From Bacteroidota bacterium (GTDB taxonomy: Bacteria > Bacteroidota > Bacteroidia > Cytophagales > Cytophagaceae), in the NCBI GenBank assembly GCA_023428135.1, contig JAEYZG010000070.1, positions 15,144 to 79,143 of the forward strand: 64,000 nt of DNA, read 5' to 3'. Shown here piece by piece: positions 17,046-25,653 of the stretch (position 1 is its first letter; each line of letters opens with the position of its first letter). The position numbers and the translations under genes are program-made. A model generated the notes under the pieces. That model was not told where the DNA came from and did not search any database. It worked only from the letters and a program-made list of their open reading frames with translations.

Positions 17046-17957
17046 TCAATTTTTTGATATATCCACTTTTTCGAAAAACCTTTGGTCTACATTACCAAGC
17101 CCTTCAGTTCTTATTTCTTTCGAAGATTGTCTTCCAAGAAGCCTTCTTACCATTGATTTAATAAAATCAGGAACTAAGGACCTATAAAGATGTATTAGCC
17201 GATGCTCTCCTTCAATGGGGGTGTTTTCTTCTAATGATTTATGGACAGTCCAAATATTTTCATAATCACTTTGAAAGGGAATGACATTTTCAATATCAAC
17301 TTCCTTTACTTTTTCTGCCACTACTATCAGTGTCGTAGGGCTATCATTAGTAATATTAACTCTCATTTTAGCTTTATGAGTATCTGTGATACGATACCAA
17401 TTTGGTATTTCCTTTCCATTAGTATCAGCATATATCATAATGTCCTTTATCTTAAACCCGAATTTCTCGGTAAAGAGAGAAAAGAATAATTCAGGGCTTA
17501 ATTGGTAAAATCCATGACCGCAGAAATTATTAGCAGGAGTGCTTGCTATAAAATGTCCACCTACCTTTACCATTTCCATGCAGCTTTTTATGGCGGAAGG
17601 AAAATTGAAGACATGTTCCAATGTTCCACCATCATAAACAACAGAATATTTATTCTTAAGATCAGAGGGAATAGGGAAATTAAGATCATGTATGATAGTA
17701 GCATTTTCATAATTTGAATAATCCATACTATCATTTTTTTCAGCCCCTAATAATTCAAAATAGTTTTCTGCGTAATCTTTATATTTGAACGAAATCTTTC
17801 CAGTCAAGACGACATTCATTTCTTTTGAATCTGAAACTAAATTTTCGGGAGAAATAAACAGCTCTTGTCTTCCAAGTGTAAGCGTTTCTTGATAGCTAAC
17901 ATTATATTTCTTCTTTAGGTATAATAAAAATCTACTGTTGGTTCTATTTATTCCCAT
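17046..17957 (-). CDS. SAM-dependent methyltransferase-like protein
   Basis: 303 residues with a class I methyltransferase core in the middle. Residues about 105-150 contain YSVVYDGGTLEHVFNFPSAI followed by SCMEMVKVGGHFIASTP, which match motif II/post-II and motif III of the Methyltransf_11/23 type. Motif I (the glycine-rich SAM loop) is not obvious: the expected place reads LLGAEKNDSMDYSNYENA, so SAM binding may be altered. The C-terminus is basic (SMVRRLLGRQSSK). Such proteins often sit in surface-glycan loci, but none is seen here. The gene stands alone, with a 69-base gap to the glmS terminator. Confidence 0.65.
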   Translation of the reverse strand: MGINRTNSRFLLYLKKKYNVSYQETLTLGRQELFISPENLVSDSKEMNVVLTGKISFKYKDYAENYFELLGAEKNDSMDYSNYENATIIHDLNFPIPSDLKNKYSVVYDGGTLEHVFNFPSAIKSCMEMVKVGGHFIASTPANNFCGHGFYQLSPELFFSLFTEKFGFKIKDIMIYADTNGKEIPNWYRITDTHKAKMRVNITNDSPTTLIVVAEKVKEVDIENVIPFQSDYENIWTVHKSLEENTPIEGEHRLIHLYRSLVPDFIKSMVRRLLGRQSSKEIRTEGLGNVDQRFFEKVDISKN

Positions 17958-18341
17958 TAATTTATTTATGTTTTTCTGAAAAATTAGTTTCTAAGATGGC
18001 TACGAAGAATTCTTTTGTTTTTTTAATTAATTATTTGAATCCTCCAGTTTGGATGATTTCTTATTACCCTCTTCTTATTTTAGTATGTGCTTAAAAGTAT
18101 GAATTTATCATAGTAAGGTCAAATATGTTAATTTTAGAATCAATATGGAGCGGATATGTTTTTAAGATACCTTAATATGATTTTGTCTGATTTTTTAAAG
18201 TCTAACGTGGTTAGCTTAGGATATCCATTTTGGTTTTAATGCTTTATCATAATTTTCGATGGTTCCAGGCGCAGTTCTTTAACGTATAGTATTTCGCTGT
18301 GCGGACCTTATTTGGTTTGTTTGTCTTTCAAGAGTATTCTA
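17958..18341. other. Gene-free stretch
   Basis: No supported reading frame, tRNA or terminator found on either strand. It is AT-rich and precedes a recombinase-like remnant, so it may be decayed accessory DNA. Confidence 0.5.
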
Positions 18342-18710
18342 CTATCTATTCACTCTTCTCTCTTTCTGCAAATAATTTAAACTTTGTTTTAAATCTATAT
18401 AGAATATGGGAAGGTACCTCCTTTCTTTTAATATGTCAATTACATCCACTTTCATATTAATAATCTCAAGTTTGTATTCTCGGCTAAATCTCTCTATCGA
18501 CTTTCTTTTCTTAATTGGAATTGACCAAACATGGTTAGCCTTAAACCTCTTGCCTCTTGGGTTAAGGTATTTGTTCTTGTTGAACCAATCCGCTATTTTT
18601 TCATATGTCCATCCCTTTCGGTGAAAATTGACTATAGTTTGGAATAAAACATGTGATATTCTGGATACTGAGGAGTCCCTAGGTTGGAAGAAATGAATTC
18701 CACGCTCATT
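18342..18710 (-). pseudogene. Recombinase-like open frame without a start codon, probable remnant
   Basis: On the minus strand an uninterrupted 122-codon frame runs from just after a stop (18711-18713) to a TAG at 18342-18344. Its translation contains LFQTIVNFHRKGWTYEKIAD then WFNKNKYLNPRGKRFKANHV, which resembles the Recombinase domain (PF07508) of large serine recombinases, where an A-x-W-(L/F)-N ... PRGK pattern precedes a final helix. There is no ATG, GTG or TTG ahead of this motif, and the resolvase catalytic domain is missing. It is therefore either a 5'-truncated fragment or a gene using a rare start. The plus-strand 72-codon frame across the same bases is its shadow. Confidence 0.5.
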
Positions 18711-18879
18711 TTAAGCGAGTAGGACTTATTTTGGACGGCTTTTGGGGTTAGAACCTATTACAGTAGAAAAAGAATATATAAAAAATGGAACATTTATATT
18801 CCCTTTTTTTATATCAAAAGGTTCATTATTTCGGATAAAAAACTTTTTTAAGCTATTTTTAAGCCCTAATTCAGACATG

Positions 18880-19263
18880 ATGGCCAAAATAATAATAAAC
18901 AGTCAGTCAGCGCCTGCTCCGATAGGCCCATACAGCCAGGCAGTTAAAGCTGGCAATACCTTGTATATTTCCGGACAAATTGCATTGATTCCTGAAACAG
19001 GAGCTATGGATAACAAAACTATCCAGGAAGAAACCCACAGGGTAATGAAAAATCTTGGAGAAATTTTAAAAGCTGCGGGGCTGAATTACTCTAACGTGGT
19101 AAAAAGTACCATTTTCGTAAAGGATTTGAATAATTTTGTAGCAGTAAATCAGGTTTACGGAGAATATTTTACTTCAGAACCACCAGCAAGAGAAACTGTT
19201 GAAGTGAGCAGATTGCCCAAAGACGCTAATGTTGAGATTTCCTGCATTGCTGTAGCAGAATAA
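18880..19263 (+). CDS. ridA: RidA family enamine/imine deaminase
   Basis: Hydrolyses reactive enamines/imines such as 2-aminoacrylate released by PLP enzymes, giving ketoacid and ammonia. The ATG at 18880 (a second ATG lies directly before it at 18877) gives 127 residues, the family length; the 45 residues upstream in the same frame have no match. Marks: APAPIGPYSQAVKAG near the start, YISGQI, and PPARETVEVSRLPKDANVEI, where the Arg of PARETVEV is the catalytic carboxylate-binding residue. It lies 59 bases before gltX. Cytoplasmic trimer in known members. Confidence 0.94.
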   Translation: MAKIIINSQSAPAPIGPYSQAVKAGNTLYISGQIALIPETGAMDNKTIQEETHRVMKNLGEILKAAGLNYSNVVKSTIFVKDLNNFVAVNQVYGEYFTSEPPARETVEVSRLPKDANVEISCIAVAE

Positions 19264-19322
19264 TAAGAGAAATCTTAAATTTAATTTACTTGTTAAAATA
19301 ATACCGAAGAGGATTTAGGAAT

Positions 19323-20876
19323 ATGGAAAGAGAAGTCAGAGTGAGATTTGCTCCAAGCCCAACAGGAGCCTTGCATATTGGTGGTGTCAGAACAGCATTG
19401 TACAATTATCTTTTTGCTAAAAAGAATAATGGAAAAATGTTGCTCAGAATAGAAGATACTGACCAAAATCGCTTTGTACCGGGTGCTGAAGAGTATATTC
19501 TGCAGGCTTTGGATTGGATTGGAATCAAGCTTGATGAGGGAATAAGAGAGGGAGGGCCTAATGGCCCATATCGTCAGTCGGAAAGAAAAGCTATATACAT
19601 GCAGTATGCATTGAAACTCGTGGAGGAAGGCAATGCGTACTATGCATTTGATACATCGGAAGAACTGGATGCAATGCGTGAGAGGCTGAAAGCAGCTAAA
19701 GTAGCTTCTCCTCAGTATAACGCTATAACCAGAGCTACAATGAAAAACTCACTTACTCTTCCTGAAGATGAAGTGAAGAAGAGGCTTGCCTCCGGAGATC
19801 CATATGTAATTCGTTTAAAAGTTCCTCGAAAAGAGGAGATCCGTCTTAATGATATGATAAGAGGTTGGGTAATGGTTCATTCTTCTTCTCTGGATGATAA
19901 AATTCTGATGAAGTCTGATGGAATGCCTACCTACCACCTGGCTAATATTGTTGATGATCATTTAATGGGTATTACACACGTTATTCGTGGTGAAGAATGG
20001 TTGCCAAGTGCCCCTACTCATGTGCTTATTTATAAATTTTTGGGATGGGAATCTACGATGCCTCAGTTTGCACACCTCCCACTTTTGTTGAAGCCAGATG
20101 GTAATGGAAAACTTAGTAAAAGGGATGCGGAAAAACATGGTTTTCCGATATTCCCTTTAAACTGGGAGTTTACAAATCCGGAAGATGGTAAGACCGAAAA
20201 AATTATAGGTTTCAGAGAGGAAGGGTATTTACCTGAAGCTGTAGTTAATTTCCTTGCTTTGTTAGGTTGGAACCCTGGTACCCAACAGGAGTTGTTCACC
20301 ATGGACGAACTGATTCAGGCGTTTAGCCCGGAAAGAATCGGAAAATCAGGTACAAAATTCGATATCAATAAAGCAAAATGGTTTAATCAGCAATATCTTA
20401 AAGCTAAATCTTCTGAAGAATTGTCAGGTTACCTTATTGAAGAACTGAATGCTAAAGGGATAAAGTTTGAAGCTTCTAAAATTTCTAAGATAATTGAGTT
20501 GTTAAAAGAGCGTGTTACTTTTCCTAAAGACTTTTGGGAGGAGGGACGTTTCTTCTTTAGCAAACCTGAACATTATGACACGGCAGTGGTTAATTCTAAG
20601 TGGACCAATGAGGCTGTGAACATCATTGTTGAGTTTAAAGACGAACTGAAAAATGAATCTGAAGTAAACGCTGATCGAGCAAAAGATTTACTCAACCAAG
20701 TGCTTGAGAAAAACGGAGTCAAGATTGGCAAAATGCTACAGGCATTGAGATTAGCAATTACAGGAGCCGGTTCCGGTCCTGACCTGATGCAGATTATTGA
20801 GGTATTAGGAGTTAAAGAAACAGTTAGTCGAATAGATTCAGCTTTGCAGGTTCTCAGCGGACATGTAAAAGCTTAA
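19323..20876 (+). CDS. gltX: Glutamate--tRNA ligase
   Basis: Charges tRNA-Glu. The 517 residues are a full class I synthetase: HIGH motif as HIGG at residues 18-21 (APSPTGALHIGGVRTALYNY), zinc-less connective region, KMSKS motif as KLSKRD in NGKLSKRDAEKHGFP, and a C-terminal anticodon-binding helical domain. RGEEWLPSAPTHVLIY and the insert after it are typical of Bacteroidota GltX. The downstream small gene begins 4 bases after the stop, so they are cotranscribed. Confidence 0.96.
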   Translation: MEREVRVRFAPSPTGALHIGGVRTALYNYLFAKKNNGKMLLRIEDTDQNRFVPGAEEYILQALDWIGIKLDEGIREGGPNGPYRQSERKAIYMQYALKLVEEGNAYYAFDTSEELDAMRERLKAAKVASPQYNAITRATMKNSLTLPEDEVKKRLASGDPYVIRLKVPRKEEIRLNDMIRGWVMVHSSSLDDKILMKSDGMPTYHLANIVDDHLMGITHVIRGEEWLPSAPTHVLIYKFLGWESTMPQFAHLPLLLKPDGNGKLSKRDAEKHGFPIFPLNWEFTNPEDGKTEKIIGFREEGYLPEAVVNFLALLGWNPGTQQELFTMDELIQAFSPERIGKSGTKFDINKAKWFNQQYLKAKSSEELSGYLIEELNAKGIKFEASKISKIIELLKERVTFPKDFWEEGRFFFSKPEHYDTAVVNSKWTNEAVNIIVEFKDELKNESEVNADRAKDLLNQVLEKNGVKIGKMLQALRLAITGAGSGPDLMQIIEVLGVKETVSRIDSALQVLSGHVKA

Positions 20877-20880
20877 AGCT

Positions 20881-21117
20881 ATGGCTAAAAGAAAAGCAGC
20901 TAAAAGGGAAAAACCAAAGGTAAATAAAGAACTTGATGGTTTTGACATAAGAGTAAATACGTTTGGAGAAATTGTATCCAGTTTTGATCTGGATAAGGTT
21001 AATGACTTCCTTGATAAGAATGTTGACGACAAGAAACTCAGAGGAAGAGAAGATTTGAAGAAAGGGCATCCTATCACCGAGGAAGATGATATTGAAGAGG
21101 AGAGCGATGAGGATTAA
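20881..21117 (+). CDS. Small acidic protein, conserved-looking, function unknown
   Basis: 78 residues with a basic head (AKRKAAKREKPK), a folded-looking middle (LDGFDIRVNTFGEIVSSFDLDKVNDFL) and a strongly acidic tail (TEEDDIEEESDED). It starts 4 bases after gltX, which supports real translation. The charge asymmetry suggests a nucleic-acid or ribosome-linked role, but I cannot name a family. Confidence 0.75.
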   Translation: MAKRKAAKREKPKVNKELDGFDIRVNTFGEIVSSFDLDKVNDFLDKNVDDKKLRGREDLKKGHPITEEDDIEEESDED

Positions 21118-21167
21118 TCCTTCTATTAAAGAATAAATTGGTTTAATAATATTTTGAGAGCAGCGCT

Positions 21168-21824
21168 TTGTTAAACGTATTGAAAAATACGGGATATTTC
21201 TTTTTCCTGTTTCTACTGTATTTAATAACAGGAGCTGTTCTCTTATTTCTTTTTTTTAAGGGTCCTATTGAGATTTTTGTCAATCAGTTTCATACCCCAT
21301 TCCTTGACGAGTTTTTTCAGATAGTCACAATGTTCGGAGAAGGAATTCTTCCTGTCTGCATTATTATAATACTTTTCTTCAGAAAGATTTATTATGGAAT
21401 AGTTGCCAGTGTTTCGTTAATAGTCAGTACTATCATTGTTCAAAGCCTAAAGCGCACAATTTTCAGTGATGTATTAAGACCAAAAGCTTATCTAAAAGAT
21501 GTTCCTGATTTATATTATATAGAAAATATAGAAATATATTCGCTTCATAGCTTTCCTTCCGGACACTCTTCAGGAGCTTTTACTTTATTTATGGTACTGG
21601 CTTATTTTGCGAAAAATAAAATCATACAGATGTTTTGTTTTGTGATGGCATTTTTGGTAACGCTTTCAAGAGTTTATTTGATGCAACATTTCTTTATCGA
21701 TACATACTTTGGCGCAGCTATTGGGGTATTAATTACTGCTATTGTTATTTACTATTTTGAGAATCACAACAATCTTAAGCATAAGCCTTTTGCCAATAAA
21801 CCAATCTATAAGCTAAACTCCTAG
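21168..21824 (+). CDS. PAP2-family membrane phosphatase
   Basis: Integral membrane phosphatase of 218 residues, of the type that removes phosphate from lipid phosphates or undecaprenyl diphosphate. The three catalytic blocks are present: K-x6-RP as KRTIFSDVLRPK (about residues 101-112), PSGH as FPSGHSSGAF (about 126-135) and SR-x5-H-x3-D as SRVYLMQHFFID. About six membrane segments are visible. No ATG is available at the start; TTG at 21168 with GAGAG upstream is used. It abuts the glycosyltransferase gene by 4 bases, so a role in recycling a polyprenyl carrier is likely. Confidence 0.88.
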   Translation: MLNVLKNTGYFFFLFLLYLITGAVLLFLFFKGPIEIFVNQFHTPFLDEFFQIVTMFGEGILPVCIIIILFFRKIYYGIVASVSLIVSTIIVQSLKRTIFSDVLRPKAYLKDVPDLYYIENIEIYSLHSFPSGHSSGAFTLFMVLAYFAKNKIIQMFCFVMAFLVTLSRVYLMQHFFIDTYFGAAIGVLITAIVIYYFENHNNLKHKPFANKPIYKLNS

Positions 21825-21828
21825 ATTT

Positions 21829-23481
21829 ATGTATCTGCGATATTTGCCCTATTACCTTATAATTGCTCTGGCGGGTGCGGTTTTGTTTTTGCCGTTTCTG
21901 GGAAGTGTACATCTTTTTGATTGGGATGAAATAAACTTTGCGGAGTCTTCACGGGAAATGATTATGAGCGGGGATTATTTCCGGGTTCAAATCAACTATC
22001 AGCCTTTCTGGGAAAAGCCACCATTATTTTTCTGGTTGCAGGCAGCAAGTATGCATTTGTTTGGGTTTAATGAATTTGCAGCCCGCTTTCCAAATGCCAT
22101 AATTGGAATTATTACACTCCTGACTATCTTTAAAATAGGAACAAAAGAGTTTAATTTGAAATTTGGTTTGTTCTGGGTAATGTTTTATGCGGGGTCCTTT
22201 TTGCCACATTTTTATTTTAAATCCGGAATTATTGATCCGCTATTTAACCTTTGCATATTTCTGGGAATTTACTTTTTGAGTTTAGTAGCTTCTTCCGGAG
22301 ATTATCAGAAAACAAGAAAAAGAAGTTTCGAAGTTTTATTCGCAGGAATTTTTATCGGACTAGGAGTATTAACCAAAGGTCCGGTTGCAATGCTGATAGT
22401 TATACTTACCTCGATAGCCTTTATGGTAGTGAGAAAAAAGCTCGGTGTTTTCAAGTTTACAGAAATTGCCGTGTTTTTCTTCACTGCAGGATTGGTTGCT
22501 TTTGTATGGTTTGGCTTAGAAATGATTAAAAACGGTTTTTGGTTTATCGAAGAGTTTATTGACTATCAGATTCGTTTATTCAAAACCCAGGATGCAGGCC
22601 ACGGAGGTCCGTTTTACTATCATTTTGTAATATTATTGCTAGGCTGTTTCCCAGCTTCCTTATTTGTATATAAATCATTTGGTAAAGTTTATACTGACAC
22701 ACACAGGCAGAAGGATTTAAAGTTATGGATAACCATTTCTCTTTTAGTTGTACTTATTTTGTTTTCCATAGTAAAGACTAAAATTGTACACTATTCTTCT
22801 TTCTGTTATTTCCCGATTACTTTCTTAGCTGCTTATGCCCTGTATAAAATAGATACCAGAAAGTTGCGCTTAAAAAAGTATTTTAATATAAGTTTTGGTG
22901 TTATTGGTGTCACTGTAAGCCTGGCTTTAATCCTTCTTCCTTTGTTTTACAAGTTTAAGGATAAATTACCGCTGGATAAATTATTTCCAGACCGCTTTGC
23001 AAGAGCAAATATGGATGCTGTTGTTCACTGGTCCGGACTTGAATCTCTTGCAGGGCTATTTTATCTGATTGCTGTAATCGTTGCACTTGTGCTAATATCA
23101 AGGAATAAAGTTACTAGTGCTGCCATTCTGATCTGTTGTTCAACTATGGTTGTGATAGAGTTGGCAATGGCACTGATAGTTCCCAAAGTCGAAAAATATT
23201 CACAGGCAGCAGCTATTGAATTTTTTGAAAGCTTGCAAGAAAAGGATGTATATGTTGAAGTAGTCGGGTATAAAAGCTATGCACAATATTTCTATTCTCA
23301 GAGAAAACCAGGATATAACAATGGTAATCCTGTAGATTTAAATATTTTGTTAACAGGCAATATAGACAAGCCTGCCTATTTTATAACTAAAGTTGGGCGT
23401 GAAGCAGATTTGGAAAAAACTCCCGGAGTCGAAAAAATAGGAGGGAAAAACGGCTTTTTATTTTATCGCCGTTTACCCTGA
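21829..23481 (+). CDS. Glycosyltransferase family 39-like (ArnT/PMT type) membrane protein
   Basis: 550-residue polytopic protein. The first periplasmic loop carries DWDEINFAESSREMI (about residues 28-42), the acidic catalytic motif of GT-C enzymes that use polyprenyl-phosphate sugars. It is followed by FWEKPPLFFWLQAASMHLFG, strongly typical of the ArnT-like PMT_2 family. About eleven membrane segments and a C-terminal soluble domain (about 460-550) are seen. Located directly behind the PAP2 phosphatase gene (4 bases) and convergent with a DPM1-like GT2 gene that could supply its lipid-linked sugar. Acceptor unknown. Confidence 0.87.
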   Translation: MYLRYLPYYLIIALAGAVLFLPFLGSVHLFDWDEINFAESSREMIMSGDYFRVQINYQPFWEKPPLFFWLQAASMHLFGFNEFAARFPNAIIGIITLLTIFKIGTKEFNLKFGLFWVMFYAGSFLPHFYFKSGIIDPLFNLCIFLGIYFLSLVASSGDYQKTRKRSFEVLFAGIFIGLGVLTKGPVAMLIVILTSIAFMVVRKKLGVFKFTEIAVFFFTAGLVAFVWFGLEMIKNGFWFIEEFIDYQIRLFKTQDAGHGGPFYYHFVILLLGCFPASLFVYKSFGKVYTDTHRQKDLKLWITISLLVVLILFSIVKTKIVHYSSFCYFPITFLAAYALYKIDTRKLRLKKYFNISFGVIGVTVSLALILLPLFYKFKDKLPLDKLFPDRFARANMDAVVHWSGLESLAGLFYLIAVIVALVLISRNKVTSAAILICCSTMVVIELAMALIVPKVEKYSQAAAIEFFESLQEKDVYVEVVGYKSYAQYFYSQRKPGYNNGNPVDLNILLTGNIDKPAYFITKVGREADLEKTPGVEKIGGKNGFLFYRRLP

Positions 23482-23488
23482 TAATGAT

Positions 23489-24232
23489 TTACTTTGAATA
23501 AATGGGAGAGTTGATAATTCCCAGCTTGTGGAAGAAGTGAGTCAAAGAAACTTTCAATACTCCTAAACCATATATAGAACTTCTTTTAAAGTTGATTGAA
23601 GAAGCTTCTTTAAAATATTTAGTTGGACAAGTAACTTCTGCAATTTCAAAACCTGCCATAAAAATCTGAGAAAGCATTTGATTGTCAAAAACAAAATCAT
23701 CAGAATTTTTATGGTAAGCGATAGCTTCCAGTGCAGTTTTCGAAAAAGCTCTGTAGCCAGAGTGGTACTCACTTAATTTCTGATTGATCAGAATGTTTTG
23801 CGACAGGGTAAGGAATCTGTTGGCAATATATTTATACATTGGCATTCCTCCTTTAAGCGCTCCATTACCAAGAATTCTGCTTCCCAAGACTACATGATAC
23901 AAATCGTTTCCGATAATGCTTGTCATGGCATGAATCAGTTTAGGGGTGTATTGATAATCAGGATGTAGCATTATTACAATGTCAGCGCCTAGTTTCAATG
24001 CTGTATCGTAACATGTTTTTTGATTTCCACCATAACCCTTGTTCTGAGTATGCACAACCACATGATTTATCCCTATTTCTCTTGCCACTTTTGCAGTCTG
24101 GTCTTTACTGGCATCGTCTACAAGAATTACTTCATCAACAATATCAAAGGGAATCTCGTCAAATGTTTTCTTTAATGTAAGTTCCGCATTATATGCCGGG
24201 AGCACTACCACGACTTTTTTATTGTTGTACAT
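23489..24232 (-). CDS. Glycosyltransferase family 2, dolichol-phosphate-mannose-synthase-like
   Basis: 247 residues with a GT-A fold: VVLPAYNAELTLKKTFDEIP near the start, VILVDDASKDQT as the first nucleotide-binding site, and ADIVIMLHPDYQYTPKLI, where the usual DxD is reduced to HPD, as in many DPM1-like bacterial enzymes. No membrane anchor is seen. It most likely transfers a sugar to a polyprenyl phosphate. It converges on the GT39-like gene with 7 bases between stops, so the two genes are not one operon but may serve the same pathway. Confidence 0.87.
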   Translation of the reverse strand: MYNNKKVVVVLPAYNAELTLKKTFDEIPFDIVDEVILVDDASKDQTAKVAREIGINHVVVHTQNKGYGGNQKTCYDTALKLGADIVIMLHPDYQYTPKLIHAMTSIIGNDLYHVVLGSRILGNGALKGGMPMYKYIANRFLTLSQNILINQKLSEYHSGYRAFSKTALEAIAYHKNSDDFVFDNQMLSQIFMAGFEIAEVTCPTKYFKEASSINFKRSSIYGLGVLKVSLTHFFHKLGIINSPIYSK

Positions 24233-24348
24233 AAAATATTGAGGGAATTCAGGTTCAAATTTCCTTGCAAATTAAGATATTTAGACCTGTTTACGAAACA
24301 GCAGGAGAAATTTTGTCCGTATGAGGATTTTGAAATATTAATTTAGCC

Positions 24349-25560
24349 ATGAAAACGATAAACATAGGAATTCTGCGAGAGGGCAGAATTCCGACTGACA
24401 GAAGAGTGCCCTTGTTGCCTGAGCAATGCAAGGTGATAAGTGAAAAGTATCCTTTTGTTAAATTTTTTATTCAGCCTAGTCCGGAACGTTGTGTGAAAGA
24501 TTCCGAGTATGAAGCTCTTGGGTTTCCTTTACAGGAAGATTTATCTTGTTGTCATATTCTTTTTGGAGTGAAAGAAGTGCCTATTCCACTATTGCTTCAT
24601 GATAAAACCTATTTCTTTTTCTCTCATACCATAAAGAAGCAACCTCACAATAAGAAACTTTTGCAGACTATCCTTGAAAAGAGAATCAGGCTTATAGACT
24701 ATGAGGTGTTGACTGATAAAAATAACAACAGAATAATTGCTTTCGGCAGGTATGCGGGAATTGTAGGTACTTATAACGCCTTTTATACCTACGGGCAGAG
24801 ATTTGGTTTATATGATTTAAAAAGAGCCTATGCTTGTTATGACTATGCGGAATTAAAACAAGAACTGAAAAAAGTGAATTTACCGCCAATTAAAATAGCT
24901 TTGACTGGTGGCGGAAGAGTGAGCAATGGGGCGATTGAAGTTTTGGAGGAACTTAAGATTGTTAAAGTATCAGCTTCTGATTTCCTGACTCGGAAATTCT
25001 CTTATCCTGTTTATTATCAACTCAGGTCTGCAGATTATCATAAAAAAAGAAACGGCGAGCCCTGGTCGGGGGAGGAATTTTACTCACACCCAGAAAGGTT
25101 TTATTCAACTTTTTATAAATATGAAAAAGTTACGGATCTTCTAATTGCGGGAGCTTACTGGAATCCTAAAGCCCCGGCACTCTTTACCAAAGAAGATATG
25201 TTGAGGGATGATTTTAACATAAAGATCATTGCAGATATCACTTGTGATATAGACGGTTCCATACCTTGTACCAAACGCCCTTCGACTATAAATGATCCGG
25301 TGTATGACTATAACCCATTTACAGGGGAGCTGGAATTGGCATTCTCAAATCATGACAATATAACGGTGATGGCAATCGATAATCTTCCAGGGGAGCTTGC
25401 GAGGGATGCAAGTAAAGATTTTGGAAGACAACTGATTGAAAATGTACTCCCCAATCTTCTGGGTGATGATAAAGATCGGACAATTGAGAAAGCAACTATA
25501 ACAAAAGGTGGAAAGCTTACAGAAAGGTTCGGGTATTTGGAGGACTTTGTAAGAGGTTAA
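24349..25560 (+). CDS. Saccharopine-dehydrogenase-like NAD(P)-dependent oxidoreductase
   Basis: 403 residues of the alanine dehydrogenase/transhydrogenase N-terminal superfamily, closest in appearance to LYS1-type saccharopine dehydrogenase (NAD+, lysine-forming). Marks: GILREGRIPTDRRVPLLPEQ at residues 7-26, FFFSHTIKKQPHN near 90-102, YEVLTDKNNNRIIAFGRYAG near 119-138, and the Rossmann nucleotide loop IALTGGGRVSNGAIEVLE near 183-200. ADITCDIDGSIPCTKRPSTI is also typical of the group. Whether the true reaction is lysine related is not shown, since no other lysine alpha-aminoadipate gene is nearby. Confidence 0.78.
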   Translation: MKTINIGILREGRIPTDRRVPLLPEQCKVISEKYPFVKFFIQPSPERCVKDSEYEALGFPLQEDLSCCHILFGVKEVPIPLLLHDKTYFFFSHTIKKQPHNKKLLQTILEKRIRLIDYEVLTDKNNNRIIAFGRYAGIVGTYNAFYTYGQRFGLYDLKRAYACYDYAELKQELKKVNLPPIKIALTGGGRVSNGAIEVLEELKIVKVSASDFLTRKFSYPVYYQLRSADYHKKRNGEPWSGEEFYSHPERFYSTFYKYEKVTDLLIAGAYWNPKAPALFTKEDMLRDDFNIKIIADITCDIDGSIPCTKRPSTINDPVYDYNPFTGELELAFSNHDNITVMAIDNLPGELARDASKDFGRQLIENVLPNLLGDDKDRTIEKATITKGGKLTERFGYLEDFVRG

Positions 25561-25583
25561 TTTGTTGAATTATAGAAATATTT

Positions 25584-25599
25584 GAACATGCAAATGTTC
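25584..25599. promoter_or_regulatory. Inverted repeat upstream of sucA, candidate operator
   Basis: GAACAT (25584-25589) and ATGTTC (25594-25599) form perfect 6-bp arms around a 4-base spacer, 55 bases ahead of the sucA start. This is suggestive of a dimeric regulator site, but not more than that. Confidence 0.25.
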
Positions 25600-25653
25600 G
25601 ATTATGTGGATTAAAATAAAAATTGCATATTTGCTTTAATAATTATAATTTAA

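Noticed and set aside
18406..18624. 72-codon plus-strand frame
   Set aside because: It is the reverse shadow of the recombinase-like frame, which has family-like residues while this one does not.
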